From an uncultured Anaerobiospirillum sp. (GTDB taxonomy: Bacteria > Pseudomonadota > Gammaproteobacteria > Enterobacterales > Succinivibrionaceae): DNA of 64,000 nt. The translations under genes were made by a program, and so were the position numbers. The notes beneath the pieces were generated by a model. It saw only the letters and a list, made by a program, of their open reading frames with translations, searched no databases and had not been told where the DNA came from. Within the stretch, counting starts at the first letter, position 1; each line of letters begins with the position of its first letter. Shown here in pieces: positions 8,162 to 17,195 of this stretch. The stretch lies in NCBI GenBank assembly GCA_944390115.1, contig CALXOW010000009.1, positions 1-64,000 on the forward strand, written 5' to 3'.

Positions 8162-8733
8162 GTGAATTGCGTTTAGTGGCCGGGTGGCTCAATGGCCCTG
8201 GGGTACGCCAAGTGCCGACCATGAACTTCAATGCGCGGCCGCGCCATGAGATCTCCTTGGTGGTGATCCATTGCATCTCGCTGCCGCCTTATCAGTTTGG
8301 CGGACCTTACGTCGATCAACTCTTTACCAAGACGCTGGACGGTAATGCTCATCCGTACTTTAAAGATATCGCGCCCTTGGAGCTCTCAAGCCATTTGTTT
8401 ATCAATCGCCAGGGCCTCATTACCCAGTACGTCTCCTTCTTAGATCGCGCCTGGCACGCGGGGCGTAGCTCGTATCAGGGCCAGCCGGAGTGCAATGATT
8501 TTGGCATTGGTATTGAGCTCGAGGGCACCGATGACCAAGGCTATACCGACGCCCAGTACGACGCCTTAAACGCTATCTTGCCGCTTTTGTACGCCGCCTA
8601 TCCAGAAATTGGGGATAGGGTGGCGTCCCACAGCGAAGTGGCACCGACGCGCAAGAGCGATCCGGGCCCGTACTTTGACTACACCCGCATTGGTTTGCGC
8701 CTAAAGGACGCGCCCAATAGTGCGCTCAAATAG
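8158..8733 (+). CDS. ampD: 1,6-anhydro-N-acetylmuramyl-L-alanine amidase
   Basis: AmpD cleaves the amide bond of anhydro-muropeptides in cytoplasmic murein recycling. The 191-residue protein carries the zinc ligands H38 (VVIHCIS), H158 (SHSEVAPTRKSDPG) and D168, plus E120 and K166 at the expected catalytic positions. NARP...LVVIHC is typical of the AmpD branch of amidase_2 proteins, and no signal peptide is present. ATG 8158 overlaps the previous stop. No ampE or ampG lies nearby. Confidence 0.93.
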   Translation: MSELRLVAGWLNGPGVRQVPTMNFNARPRHEISLVVIHCISLPPYQFGGPYVDQLFTKTLDGNAHPYFKDIAPLELSSHLFINRQGLITQYVSFLDRAWHAGRSSYQGQPECNDFGIGIELEGTDDQGYTDAQYDALNAILPLLYAAYPEIGDRVASHSEVAPTRKSDPGPYFDYTRIGLRLKDAPNSALK

Positions 8734-8852
8734 TGCGCCTAAATGGTGCATGGGTGCGTAAGGGTAGGCGTTGAGCCACCTTGAAGGGCATGATGGTGCA
8801 CTTGTGTGGTGCATTGAGGCCGCGCCCGCTTAAGGTCGTTACACTTAGAAAC

Positions 8853-8885
8853 TTAGATCCGAACTTGGGATCTGTAATTTTCTTG
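8853..8885 (+). terminator. Hairpin between ampD and acnB
   Basis: AGATCC and GGATCT pair across a short loop and are followed by GTAATTTTC. It lies 20-30 nt upstream of acnB, so it may be a weak terminator or a leader hairpin. Confidence 0.35.
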
Positions 8886-8904
8886 GTTTCGGTGTGAGGT
8901 CCTT

Positions 8905-11457
8905 ATGGCACAAGATTACCTGTCAGACTATTTCCTCAAAGCAAATGAGCGCACGCGTCAGCACGTGGAGCCTCTGCCGTTAACGGCCGCAGAGGTAACG
9001 GAGCTCACCGAGCTCTTGCTCGATCCTCCGGCAGGAAGCGAGGCTGTGCTGTTTAACCTCATCGCCAACCGCGTGCCACCTGGGGTGGATGAAGCGGCAC
9101 AAGTTAAGGCGGCCTTCCTCTATGACTTGGCCACTGGCGCCAAGGACAGCCCAGTGATCGCCGCTGATCAAGCGGTCGAGCTCTTAGGCCAAATGAAGGG
9201 TGGTTACAACGTCGCCCCATTGATCGAGCTGCTTAAAGACTCCGAGCTCGCCGCTGACGCCGTAGCCGCGCTTGAGCACACCTTGATGGTGTATGACGCT
9301 TTTGATCAGGTGGCACAACTTGCTCAGTCGGGTAATGCTAAGGCTCAAGATTTAATCGGGCGCTGGGCCGCTGCCACTTGGTTTACCTCACGTCTGGCCT
9401 TGCCTGAGAGCCAAGACTACACCGTCTTTAAGGTCACCGGTGAAATCACCACCGATGACTTATCCCCAGCTTCTGATGCTTGGTCGCGTCCTGACATCGC
9501 GCTGCATGCCCGCGCCATGTTCAAGAACTCCCGTGAGGGCTTGAGTGCTGATGAAGAGGGCGTTACCGGCCCAATGAAGCTTATTGCCGAGCTTAAGGCT
9601 AAGGAGCTGCCGGTCACCTTTGTCGGTGATGTGGTCGGTACTGGCTCCTCGCGTAAGTCCGCTACCAACTCCGTGCTCTACCACTTCGGTGCCGAGATCG
9701 AGGGTGTACCAAACAAGAAGGCCGGTGGTCTGGTCTTAGGCGGCAAGATTGCCCCAATCTTCTACAACACCTTAGAGGACTCGGGCGCGCTGCCAGTTGA
9801 GCTTGATGTCACTCAGATGAATATGGGCGACACCATTACGGTCAACTATGCCCAAGGTATTGTGACTAAAGATGGCGCTCAGATCGCCAGCTTCAAGCTG
9901 CGCCCAAGCTTAGTGGATGAAGTGCGCGCTGGGGGTCGTATTCCGCTCATCATTGGCCGTGCCTTAACCGCGCGTGCTTGTGCCTTCTTAGGACAAGAGA
10001 TTCCGCCAGTCTTTGCCGCAACTGATAGCGCTCCTGCCTCCACTCAGGGCTATACCCGTGCCCAAAAGATCGTGGGCCAGGCTTGTGGCCGGGTCGGTGT
10101 ACGCCCAGGTGAGTACGTCGAGGTTAAGGTCACCACTGTGGGCTCGCAAGACACTACCGGTCCTATGACCCGCGATGAGCTCAAGGACTTAGCCTGCCTC
10201 AAGTTCACCGCACCGCTCGTGATGCAGTCGTTCTGCCACACCTGCGCTTATCCACGCCCAGTGGATGTGGCCAACCACCACAGCCTGCCTAAGTTTATGA
10301 TTGAGCGCGGTGGTGTTGCCTTACGCCCAGGCGATGGTGTTATCCACTCTTGGCTCAACCGCATGTGCTTGCCTGATACCGTCGGCACCGGTGGCGATAG
10401 CCACACCCGTATGCCATTGGGTATCTCCTTCCCAGCAGGCTCAGGTTTAGTCGCCTTTGCCGCTGCAACCGGTATGATGCCACTTGATATGCCGGAGTCG
10501 GTCTTAGTGCGCTTTACCGGCACGCGCCGTGCTGGCATCACCTTACGTGATTTAGTCCACGCCATTCCTTACTTTGCGCGCAAGCAAGGCCTGCTGACCT
10601 TGGATAAGACCAATAAGATCAATGTGTTCTCAGGTCGTATCCTCGAAATTGAAGGCCTTGAGGACTTAAGCGTCGAGCACGCCTTTGAGCTGGCTGATGC
10701 TTCAGCTGAGCGCTCGGCCGCAGCCTGCGCCATTGCCTTAAACGAGGAGTCGGTCTGCACCTACTTAAAGAGCAATAGTGCCCTGCTCAAGAAGATGGCC
10801 CAGGAAGGCTATGAGTCGAAGGAGGCACTGCTTGCCCGCGCGGCCGCTATGGATGAATTTGTGACCCACCCAACTCAGATCACGGCAGATCCTGATTGCA
10901 GCTATGCGGCGGTGCTTGAGATCAATATGGATGAGATCACTGAGCCAATCTTATGTGTGCCGAACGATCCTGATGCCGCCTATCTCTTAAGCGAGTGCCA
11001 AGGCACCAAGTTAGATGAGATCTTTGTTGGCTCGTGCATGACCAATATCGGTCACTATCGTGCCGTCGCCTCGATCTTAGCGGACTTAAAGCAAGAGAGC
11101 CCATGCCGCTTCTGGATGGCCCCGCCAACCCGCATGGATCGCGATGAGCTGGTCGCCGAAGGCCTGTACGCAACCTTTGCTAAGGCCGGTGCCCGCATGG
11201 AGATGCCAGGCTGCTCGCTGTGCATGGGTAATCAAGCCCATGTCGCCGAGAACGCCACCGTGATCTCGACCTCGACCCGCAACTTCCCGAACCGCTTAGG
11301 TAAGGGCTCGCAGGTTTATCTGGGCAGTGCTGAGCTGTGCGCGGTCTGTGCCCGCTTAGGCCAGATTCCAACGGTTGAGGAGTACTTTAAGTACACTGCC
11401 TGCTTATCCGGCCACGAAGGTCAGCTCTATCAGCTCTTAAACTTCGCTGCGGTCTAA
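8905..11457 (+). CDS. acnB: Aconitate hydratase B
   Basis: AcnB isomerises citrate and isocitrate with a [4Fe-4S] cluster. At 850 residues it has family length (865 in E. coli) and the B-type order: N-terminal HEAT-like domain, swivel domain (SRKSATNSVLYHFG near 250), then the catalytic domains. Cluster cysteines occur in VGSCMTN (about 711) and CSLCMGNQAHVAEN (about 770). ATG 8905 follows GTGAGG. It is monocistronic by spacing. Leucine is mostly TTA, CTG or CTC, as in other strongly expressed genes of this window. Confidence 0.97.
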   Translation: MAQDYLSDYFLKANERTRQHVEPLPLTAAEVTELTELLLDPPAGSEAVLFNLIANRVPPGVDEAAQVKAAFLYDLATGAKDSPVIAADQAVELLGQMKGGYNVAPLIELLKDSELAADAVAALEHTLMVYDAFDQVAQLAQSGNAKAQDLIGRWAAATWFTSRLALPESQDYTVFKVTGEITTDDLSPASDAWSRPDIALHARAMFKNSREGLSADEEGVTGPMKLIAELKAKELPVTFVGDVVGTGSSRKSATNSVLYHFGAEIEGVPNKKAGGLVLGGKIAPIFYNTLEDSGALPVELDVTQMNMGDTITVNYAQGIVTKDGAQIASFKLRPSLVDEVRAGGRIPLIIGRALTARACAFLGQEIPPVFAATDSAPASTQGYTRAQKIVGQACGRVGVRPGEYVEVKVTTVGSQDTTGPMTRDELKDLACLKFTAPLVMQSFCHTCAYPRPVDVANHHSLPKFMIERGGVALRPGDGVIHSWLNRMCLPDTVGTGGDSHTRMPLGISFPAGSGLVAFAAATGMMPLDMPESVLVRFTGTRRAGITLRDLVHAIPYFARKQGLLTLDKTNKINVFSGRILEIEGLEDLSVEHAFELADASAERSAAACAIALNEESVCTYLKSNSALLKKMAQEGYESKEALLARAAAMDEFVTHPTQITADPDCSYAAVLEINMDEITEPILCVPNDPDAAYLLSECQGTKLDEIFVGSCMTNIGHYRAVASILADLKQESPCRFWMAPPTRMDRDELVAEGLYATFAKAGARMEMPGCSLCMGNQAHVAENATVISTSTRNFPNRLGKGSQVYLGSAELCAVCARLGQIPTVEEYFKYTACLSGHEGQLYQLLNFAAV

Positions 11458-11508
11458 GTCCTTAAGTCCTTAAGTCCTTAAGCCCTTAAGTTCTTAAGCC
11501 CTTAAGAG
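11457..11508 (+). repeat. Tandem 9-nt CTTAAG repeat
   Basis: Six units of about 9 nt with core CCTTAAGT/C follow the acnB stop. Each contains the palindrome CTTAAG, so the block could fold in several registers. No U-tract follows. Confidence 0.85.
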
Positions 11509-11925
11509 TTGCCAACCAAGCCCATGGGCCCTGGTTTTAGTGGGGTACCATGGGTTTGTGGTCTCTGGGGCTAGGATTGTTGGGAGTGTCTGGAGAGCGC
11601 CGCTTGAAGCCTTTTGGTGCTGCCCTAAATTAATTCTTGGGGCTGCGGCAGAATCATTTGAAAAGCGCCATTTTTTGCGGCGGGGCAGGCAAAGTCGAAA
11701 TTTCGTGAGCCAAGCTTGCCCTTGCTCTGTAGTCTTTTGCTACAATGCGACCATCATAGGTTATTTTAGAGTCCGACCTGAGCTGATGTTTGGTGTAATC
11801 AAGCTTGCCTCGGCAAGTGCGATTGCGATAGGCACTTAAAGTCAGTGAGGGGTGCTCACAAAGTAGGGAGTGACTTAGGTTGCGCCGTGCTTTGTGTGTG
11901 GGCTGTACGCATGAGGATATATTTT
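11509..11925 (+). promoter_or_regulatory. Intergenic region and mdh promoter
   Basis: No convincing gene is present. TACAAT at 11741-11746, preceded by TGC, gives an extended -10; TTGCCC at 11716-11721 is a possible -35 with a long 19-nt spacer. This implies an mdh leader of about 175 nt, which contains a small hairpin (CTTGCC/GGCAAG near 11803-11818). Confidence 0.45.
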
Positions 11926-12885
11926 ATGAAGGTTGCAGTTTTAGGTGCAGCAGGTGGTATTGGCCAGCCATTATCTTTAATCTTAAAGACTAACTTACCA
12001 GCTGGCTCGAGCCTCTCTCTTTATGACGTGGCTCCATTCACCCCTGGTGTTGCCAAGGACTTAAGCCACATCCCAACTGATGTATGCGTAGACGGCTTCA
12101 CTGGTGACGACCTGCCTAAGGCTTTAGAAGGCGCTGACGTCGTTGTTATCCCAGCAGGTGTTGCTCGTAAGCCAGGCATGACCCGTGATGACTTATTCAA
12201 TATCAACGCTGGCATCATCGCTAACTTAGTCAAGAACTGCGCTAAGACCTGCCCTAAGGCCTGCATCTGCATCATCACCAACCCAGTTAACTCCACTGTA
12301 CCTATCGCAGCTGAAGTTTTAAAGGCTGAGGGTGTTTACGATCCACACCGTCTGTTCGGCGTATCGGCTTTAGACGTTCTGCGCTCTGAGACCTTCTTAG
12401 GCGAGGAGTTAGGTCTGTCCAAGGCTTACATGCAGGTTCCAGTTATCGGCGGCCACTCGGGCACCACCATCCTGCCATTACTGTCCAAGGTTGTTGGCTC
12501 TGAGGTTATCTCCGCTGAGCGCATTGAGCAGTTAACCAAGCGTATCCAAGAGGCTGGCACTGAGGTCGTTGAGGCTAAGGCCGGTGCTGGTAGCGCCACC
12601 TTATCGATGGCTGCTGCTGGTGCTCGTTTTGCTCTCAAGGTCGTACGTGGCTTAATGGGCGAGCCAGGTGTAACCGAGTACGGTTATGTCGAGGGCGGCT
12701 CCAAGTATGGTCAGTTCTTTGCTCAGCGCCTCGAGTTTGGTACTGAGGGCTGGAAGCGCACCATCGACTTTGGCCCAATCTCCGCTTACGAGCAGAAGTG
12801 CTTAGACGAGCTGCAATCCGTTCTTGCTGGCAACATCAAGAAGGGTGTTGAGTTCGGCCAGAAGTGGGTAGCCGAGAACAAGTAA
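11926..12885 (+). CDS. mdh: Malate dehydrogenase
   Basis: NAD-dependent interconversion of malate and oxaloacetate; in a succinate-producing fermenter it would work reductively from oxaloacetate. The 319-residue product starts [14 protein letters not shown] (Rossmann motif 7-14) and has [18 protein letters not shown] and [12 protein letters not shown]. The catalytic His is in [11 protein letters not shown]. Start ATG 11926 follows AGGATATATTTT; upstream in-frame codons lack homology. Codon use is strongly biased, indicating high expression. Confidence 0.97.
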   Translation: MKVAVLGAAGGIGQPLSLILKTNLPAGSSLSLYDVAPFTPGVAKDLSHIPTDVCVDGFTGDDLPKALEGADVVVIPAGVARKPGMTRDDLFNINAGIIANLVKNCAKTCPKACICIITNPVNSTVPIAAEVLKAEGVYDPHRLFGVSALDVLRSETFLGEELGLSKAYMQVPVIGGHSGTTILPLLSKVVGSEVISAERIEQLTKRIQEAGTEVVEAKAGAGSATLSMAAAGARFALKVVRGLMGEPGVTEYGYVEGGSKYGQFFAQRLEFGTEGWKRTIDFGPISAYEQKCLDELQSVLAGNIKKGVEFGQKWVAENK

Positions 12886-12910
12886 GACTAAGGCTACAAC
12901 CTAAGTCTTA
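12883..12910 (+). other. Hairpin overlapping the mdh stop
   Basis: TAAGACTAAGG pairs with CCTAAGTCTTA (one mismatch) across 6 nt. No U-tract follows; it may protect the mRNA 3' end ahead of the terminator downstream. Confidence 0.45.
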
Positions 12911-12949
12911 TGGCGCCACGCGTTGACGAGTAAGTCCGCGTGCTAAAAG

Positions 12950-12994
12950 GGGCTTGTGAGTACGACCAGAAGGTACGACTGACAAGCCCTTTTT
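12950..12994 (+). terminator. Terminator after mdh
   Basis: GGGCTTGT (12950-12957) pairs with ACAAGCCC (12982-12989) and is followed by five T. A second stem inside the loop (GTACGACC region) extends the structure. Confidence 0.75.
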
Positions 12995-13275
12995 CTCACT
13001 AAGCACCGCGCACCCCGTGCCACGCCCAGCTGGGGCGCGTTCCAGCAGCGCCGCCTGGGCAGCCAGGTGTTTGCGTGCACCGCCAGGTCCTGCCGTGCGC
13101 CGCTCAGGGCAGCCGCTTGCCGCGAGGCGGGCATAAATTGTGCTTAGAAATGCCATTTAGTGGGTGTTTTGTTTCCATTGAGCGCCCCAACTAGGTAAGT
13201 TCTCAGTGCTAGTTGGAGCTTCGTTCACTCAGGAGGCGGCAGAGCCAGCGCAGCTGGAAGGCCGGTTTGAGCGTC
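12995..13275 (+). other. motX leader region
   Basis: GC-rich stretch without a gene. CCAACTAG (13187-13194) and CTAGTTGG (13209-13216) form an 8-bp inverted repeat about 60 nt before motX, a possible operator or leader hairpin. No clear promoter hexamers were found. Confidence 0.4.
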
Positions 13276-14013
13276 ATGTATCGATTGTTATCTTTAGCCT
13301 TAGCCGTGGTGCTGGGCGCTACTGTCAGCACTGCTTTTAACAGTGCTCAGGCTGCCGTGTCCTCAACCTATGACAAGGTAACCGATGCCCAAGCCTTAGC
13401 GGCACGCAAGGCCATTGAGAGCTCCTTGGAGCGTTACGCCGATGATAATTCCTCGGTTAACGTGTACACCGTGGACGAGCTCAACACCTATGTGGAAAAT
13501 CGCATTCACCTCAAGATTATCCATGATCGCGACAAGTGCCAGTTCACGCCTGATATCGAAGATCGTGCCCGTATCGTGGGCATGCCCGCCTTTGAATTTG
13601 CCTGGGGCGATATGTTGATTAGAGGCGTATGCGTCAAGCAGGACACGGAGCTTGGCCTTGACTACTTAAAAAAGGCGGTGGATCACGCCTATGCTCCGGC
13701 CATGATGCAGATGGCCGACTACTATGAGCGCGGTTACTTAGTGCCACAGAACAAGGACACGGCCATTTCCTTAATGCGCGCCGCTGCAGCGGTCGGTTCG
13801 CCTCATGCGCGTCTTGAGTGGGCCAATATGTTAGTGCGCGGCCTGGGCGCTCCAGCCTACTATGAAGAGGCCTTAAGCTGGCTTTATCACTCGCTCTACC
13901 TCAATCAAGAGGACATCTTAAAGAGCCAGTATCTGCAAAATGAAATGAAGAAGATGATGCCTCCGAACATCGTAGCCCGTGCCATGAGTAACGGCTATTA
14001 CGATATGCGCTAA
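13276..14013 (+). CDS. motX: MotX-like flagellar motor protein (Sel1 repeats)
   Basis: MotX forms, with MotY, the periplasmic T-ring that anchors PomA/PomB stators of sodium-driven polar flagella. The 245-residue protein begins with a signal peptide (MYRLLSLALAVVLG...AQA). Its body matches the MotX pattern: DKCQFTPDIEDRA, AFEFAWGDMLIRGVCV, TELGLDYLKKAVDHAYAPAM, GYLVPQNKDTAI, then two Sel1-type repeats to YYEEALSWLYHSLY. ATG 13276 fits the signal peptide; TTG at 13267 is better spaced from GGAAGG and cannot be excluded. motY is not nearby. Flagellin at 51369 supports a motile host. Confidence 0.8.
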   Translation: MYRLLSLALAVVLGATVSTAFNSAQAAVSSTYDKVTDAQALAARKAIESSLERYADDNSSVNVYTVDELNTYVENRIHLKIIHDRDKCQFTPDIEDRARIVGMPAFEFAWGDMLIRGVCVKQDTELGLDYLKKAVDHAYAPAMMQMADYYERGYLVPQNKDTAISLMRAAAAVGSPHARLEWANMLVRGLGAPAYYEEALSWLYHSLYLNQEDILKSQYLQNEMKKMMPPNIVARAMSNGYYDMR

Positions 14014-14023
14014 TTGAACCAAG

Positions 14024-14046
14024 TCCCGGCAGAGCCGGGATTTTTT
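14024..14046 (+). terminator. Terminator after motX
   Basis: TCCCGGC AGA GCCGGGA followed by TTTTTT is a compact, canonical rho-independent terminator. Confidence 0.9.
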
Positions 14047-14191
14047 GTGCCTGTCTGGCCGCCACCTCCGCCCTAACGCGCCCTCAGGCGGTCCCGCGCC
14101 TAGCAGCGCACAGGCCCGTGCGCTCCCAGCGCCAGCCGCGCCCGGTGCATGGGCCGGGCCGCGCGCTCAGCGGCTGAGTTTTGTGGTCGTG

Positions 14192-14197
14192 TATAAT
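14192..14197 (+). promoter_or_regulatory. ffh promoter -10 element
   Basis: A perfect TATAAT at 14192-14197 lies about 60 nt before ffh. The -35 region is weak, with no TTGACA-like hexamer at 16-18 nt. Confidence 0.4.
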
Positions 14198-14258
14198 GGG
14201 GCTTTAGGTTGTGGGGCTAGGCTTACCGCTTGCCCAGGTAGTGGGAACGAGACCCTCG

Positions 14259-15653
14259 ATGTTTGAGAATTTAAGCGAAAGATTAAATCGTACCCTGAAG
14301 AATATTTCAGGTCAGGGTCGAATTACCGAGGATAACATCAAGGACACGCTGCGCGAAGTGCGCACGGCCCTGTTAGAAGCTGATGTTGCCTTAAGTGTCG
14401 TTAAAGACTTTACCAGCAAGGTCAAAGAGCAAGCCTTAGGTACGATCGTCAGCACCAGTCTGACCCCAGGCCAAGAGTTTATCCGCATCGTCCACGACCA
14501 ATTGGTCGAGACTATGGGCGCGCAAAACGCGGCATTAAATGTGGCCCACCAGCCACCAGCCGTGATCTTGCTCGCGGGCCTGCAAGGTGCTGGTAAGACC
14601 ACTTCGGCCGCCAAGCTCGGCCTCTATATTAAGGAGCGCCTCAAGAAGTCGGTCTTAATGTGCTCGGTTGATACCTACCGCCCAGCGGCGATCGAGCAGT
14701 TACACACCTTAGGCCGTGAGACCGGGATTCCGACCTTCCCATCGGATCCTAAGAGCACGCCGCTTGAGATTGCGCGCGCTGCCTTAGATGATGCCCAAAA
14801 GCACTTTACTGATGTGCTCATCATCGATACCGCCGGTCGTTTAGCGGTCGATGAGGCCATGATGCAAGAGGTCAAGCAGCTCCATGAGCTGTTAGACCCA
14901 ACCGAGACCATGTTCGTGGTCGACGCCATGACCGGTCAAGACGCGGCCAATACCGCTAAGGCCTTTGCCGATGCCCTGCCGTTAACCGGCGTGATCTTAA
15001 CCAAGGCCGATGGTGACGCCCGTGGTGGTGCTGCCTTATCGGTCCGTCAGATCACCGGCCAGCCGATCAAGTTCATCGGTATGGGCGAGAAGATCGAGGT
15101 CTTAGAGCCGTTCCATCCGGATCGTATCGCCTCGCGTATCTTAGGCATGGGTGATGTGCTCTCCTTAGTAGAAGAGCTCCAGCGTAAGACCGATACCCAA
15201 AAGGCCGAGAAGTTTGCCCAGAAGATCAAGAAGGGTGAGACCTTCACCTTAGAGGACTTCTTAGAGCAGATGCGCGAAATGAAGAAGATGGGCGGTATGG
15301 CGGGCCTGCTCGACAAGCTCCCAGGCGGTGCGCAGCTGATGGCGCAGGTCAACACCAAGGCCGGTGATAAGAAGATGGCCCATGTCGAGGCGATCATCTT
15401 GGCCATGACCCCTAAGGAACGCCGCAATCCAGAGATCATCAAGGCCACGCGCAAGAAGCGTATTGCCGCTGGTGCCGGTGTCACGGTCACCGAGATCAAT
15501 CAGATGCTCAACCAATTTGGCATGATGCAGAAGATGATGAAGAAGGTGGGCAAGAAGGGCGGCATGCGCGGCATGATGAACGCGATGCGCGCGATCCCAG
15601 CAATGCGTGGCATGATGAATGGCGCCGGTATGGGCGGCATGATGCGCAAGTAA
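14259..15653 (+). CDS. ffh: Signal recognition particle GTPase Ffh
   Basis: Ffh binds 4.5S RNA and nascent inner-membrane proteins and docks at FtsY. The 464-residue product has the N domain (MFENLSERLNRTL), the G domain (GLQGAGKTTSAAKL near 108, DTAGR near 190, TKADGDARGG near 248) and a methionine-rich M domain ending in GMM repeats. ATG 14259 matches the family start. ffh next to rpsP-rimM-trmD-rplS is the common gammaproteobacterial order. Confidence 0.97.
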   Translation: MFENLSERLNRTLKNISGQGRITEDNIKDTLREVRTALLEADVALSVVKDFTSKVKEQALGTIVSTSLTPGQEFIRIVHDQLVETMGAQNAALNVAHQPPAVILLAGLQGAGKTTSAAKLGLYIKERLKKSVLMCSVDTYRPAAIEQLHTLGRETGIPTFPSDPKSTPLEIARAALDDAQKHFTDVLIIDTAGRLAVDEAMMQEVKQLHELLDPTETMFVVDAMTGQDAANTAKAFADALPLTGVILTKADGDARGGAALSVRQITGQPIKFIGMGEKIEVLEPFHPDRIASRILGMGDVLSLVEELQRKTDTQKAEKFAQKIKKGETFTLEDFLEQMREMKKMGGMAGLLDKLPGGAQLMAQVNTKAGDKKMAHVEAIILAMTPKERRNPEIIKATRKKRIAAGAGVTVTEINQMLNQFGMMQKMMKKVGKKGGMRGMMNAMRAIPAMRGMMNGAGMGGMMRK

Positions 15654-15677
15654 GCACACACCAGAACACCACGCAAC

Positions 15678-15738
15678 CAAGGCGGGAGTAGGGCTAAGCC
15701 AGAAGCGGCTGAGTCTTGCTCGCGCCTTGTGTGTTTTT
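15678..15738 (+). terminator. Terminator after ffh
   Basis: CAAGGCGGGAG (15678-15688) pairs with CTCGCGCCTTG (15719-15729) with one mismatch; the loop has its own AGCC/GGCT stem. TGTGTTTTT follows. Confidence 0.65.
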
Positions 15739-15828
15739 AGGCCAGCACCAAGATGCTCAGGCAAGAAAAAGCTATAGCAGCGGCGCGGTCAAGGTCTTAA
15801 CTTCGGAGCGCGTCTTAATAGCTGGGCT

Positions 15829-15962
15829 TAACTGAGGGCAGCGCTCAGCTGAGATGAGCGTAGAGGACGCAGCTGAGGGCAGGGCTTGATTGAGGAAAGG
15901 ACTAAGAGGGAAGAGCTCGACTAAGAGCAGAGTTCGACTGAGGGTAGGGCTCGGCTGAGCCG
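15829..15962 (+). repeat. Degenerate tandem repeat upstream of rpsP
   Basis: About five imperfect units of 22-28 nt around ACTGAGGGCAGGGCTC...CTGAG. It lies in the 524-nt gene-free stretch 15654-16177. No coding potential. Confidence 0.6.
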
Positions 15963-16059
15963 GAGGCGGGACTTGCGCTCAGGCAAGTTATCTTCAAAAG
16001 CGTACCACATGCGATCGGTACTTGGCTAGCCTCACGGGGCAAAAAATGCGCCCTGCGTC

Positions 16060-16087
16060 TTGCTTTTTTTCAAGAAAACTGTAAAAT
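16060..16087 (+). promoter_or_regulatory. Promoter of the rpsP operon
   Basis: TTGCTT (16060-16065), 16-nt spacer, TAAAAT (16082-16087), about 90 nt before rpsP. This is the best sigma-70 match in the region and fits a ribosomal-protein operon. Confidence 0.65.
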
Positions 16088-16177
16088 CGCCTGTCTGTAT
16101 TGATATCTTAGTTGATGTGCGTGAGGGCTTTGGCTGGACGCACCTCTCAGCTACCAATGAAATAGGTAATAAACGAA

Positions 16178-16549
16178 ATGGTAGTCATACGTTTACGTCG
16201 TGCTGGCGCTAAGAAGCGTCCTTTCTATCATGTTGTAGTTGCTGATTCCCGTTTTGCAGCAACTGGCCGCTTCATTGAGGAAGTTGGCTTCTTCAACCCT
16301 ATCGCTCGCGGTAAGGAAGTTCGCCTGAGCTTAAACCTTGAGCGCGTAAACTACTGGAAGAGCGTTGGCGCACAGCCATCCGAGCGCGTTGAGCGTCTGA
16401 TCAAGGATCAGGAGATGGGTGCTGAGGCTGTTGCTGCTTACAAGGCTGCTAAGTACGAGAAGGCTGTAGCTGCCCGTAAGGCTAAGGCTGAGGCCGAGGC
16501 TGCTGCCGCTGCTGCTGAAGCTGCTGGCCAAGAAGCCGCTCAAGCTTAA
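16178..16549 (+). CDS. rpsP: 30S ribosomal protein S16
   Basis: Assembly protein of the 30S body. [25 protein letters not shown] and the downstream GFFNP are diagnostic. At 123 residues it is about 40 longer than E. coli S16 (82); the extra C-terminus is an Ala/Glu/Lys-rich tail ([20 protein letters not shown]). First gene of rpsP-rimM-trmD-rplS, 16 nt before rimM. Confidence 0.97.
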   Translation: MVVIRLRRAGAKKRPFYHVVVADSRFAATGRFIEEVGFFNPIARGKEVRLSLNLERVNYWKSVGAQPSERVERLIKDQEMGAEAVAAYKAAKYEKAVAARKAKAEAEAAAAAAEAAGQEAAQA

Positions 16550-16565
16550 TAAGCTCCGCTAGCTT

Positions 16566-17099
16566 ATGGCTGATGATGCACCACGCTCCATGGGTAGACT
16601 GGGCTCTACTTATGGGTTAAAGGGCTTTTTAAAAGTTCAGTCCTTTACCGAGCAACCTGAAAACCTCTTTTCGTACGCTCCTTGGTATTTAAAACGCCGA
16701 GGTCAAGATTGGCGTGAGGTTGAGGTTGAAGCTTGGAAGCCGCATGGTGACGGCTTTATCGTTAAGCTCAAGGCGGTCGATGTCAAAGAAGAGGCTGCTC
16801 TTCTTACTGGCATGGATATCGGGATCAAGCGCTCAAGCTTGCCCGCACTATCAGGCGATGAGATTTATTTAGTGGATCTGGAAGGATGCACGGTCTTAGG
16901 CCTTGGTGGTGTTAACCTCGGTGTTGTATCGAGGGTTATGGATCAAGGAGCTGCTCCCATTATGGTGGTATCTCCCTCTGACCAACCTAAGGGTGGACCT
17001 CGTGAGGAGAGGCTCATTCCTTATGTGAGAGGCCCAATTGTCAGCAAGGTTGACCTTGAAGCAAAGACAATTTGGGTTGAGTGGGGCGAAGATTACTAA
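16566..17099 (+). CDS. rimM: Ribosome maturation factor RimM
   Basis: RimM binds S19 and assists maturation of the 30S head. 177 residues with the N-terminal GRLGSTYGLKGFLKVQSFTE motif, a central beta-barrel, and the C-terminal PRC domain ending RLIPYVRGPIVSKVDLEAKTI. Second gene of the operon; normal length. Confidence 0.95.
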   Translation: MADDAPRSMGRLGSTYGLKGFLKVQSFTEQPENLFSYAPWYLKRRGQDWREVEVEAWKPHGDGFIVKLKAVDVKEEAALLTGMDIGIKRSSLPALSGDEIYLVDLEGCTVLGLGGVNLGVVSRVMDQGAAPIMVVSPSDQPKGGPREERLIPYVRGPIVSKVDLEAKTIWVEWGEDY

Positions 17100-17195
17100 G
17101 CCGTCCGTGCACAGGAACTAAGTTCTGGTAACAGCAAATCAGCTGTTAGGACCTAAGTTCTGTCAACAGGAACTGAGTTTAGCTCAGACAGATTT

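Noticed and set aside
11540-11839. 99-codon open frame between acnB and mdh
   Set aside because: No Shine-Dalgarno, no recognisable domain, composition of noncoding DNA, and it overlaps the likely mdh promoter.
15047-15764. Long minus-strand frames opposite ffh
   Set aside because: Shadows of a strongly coding plus-strand gene; His/Ala/Leu-rich with no homology.
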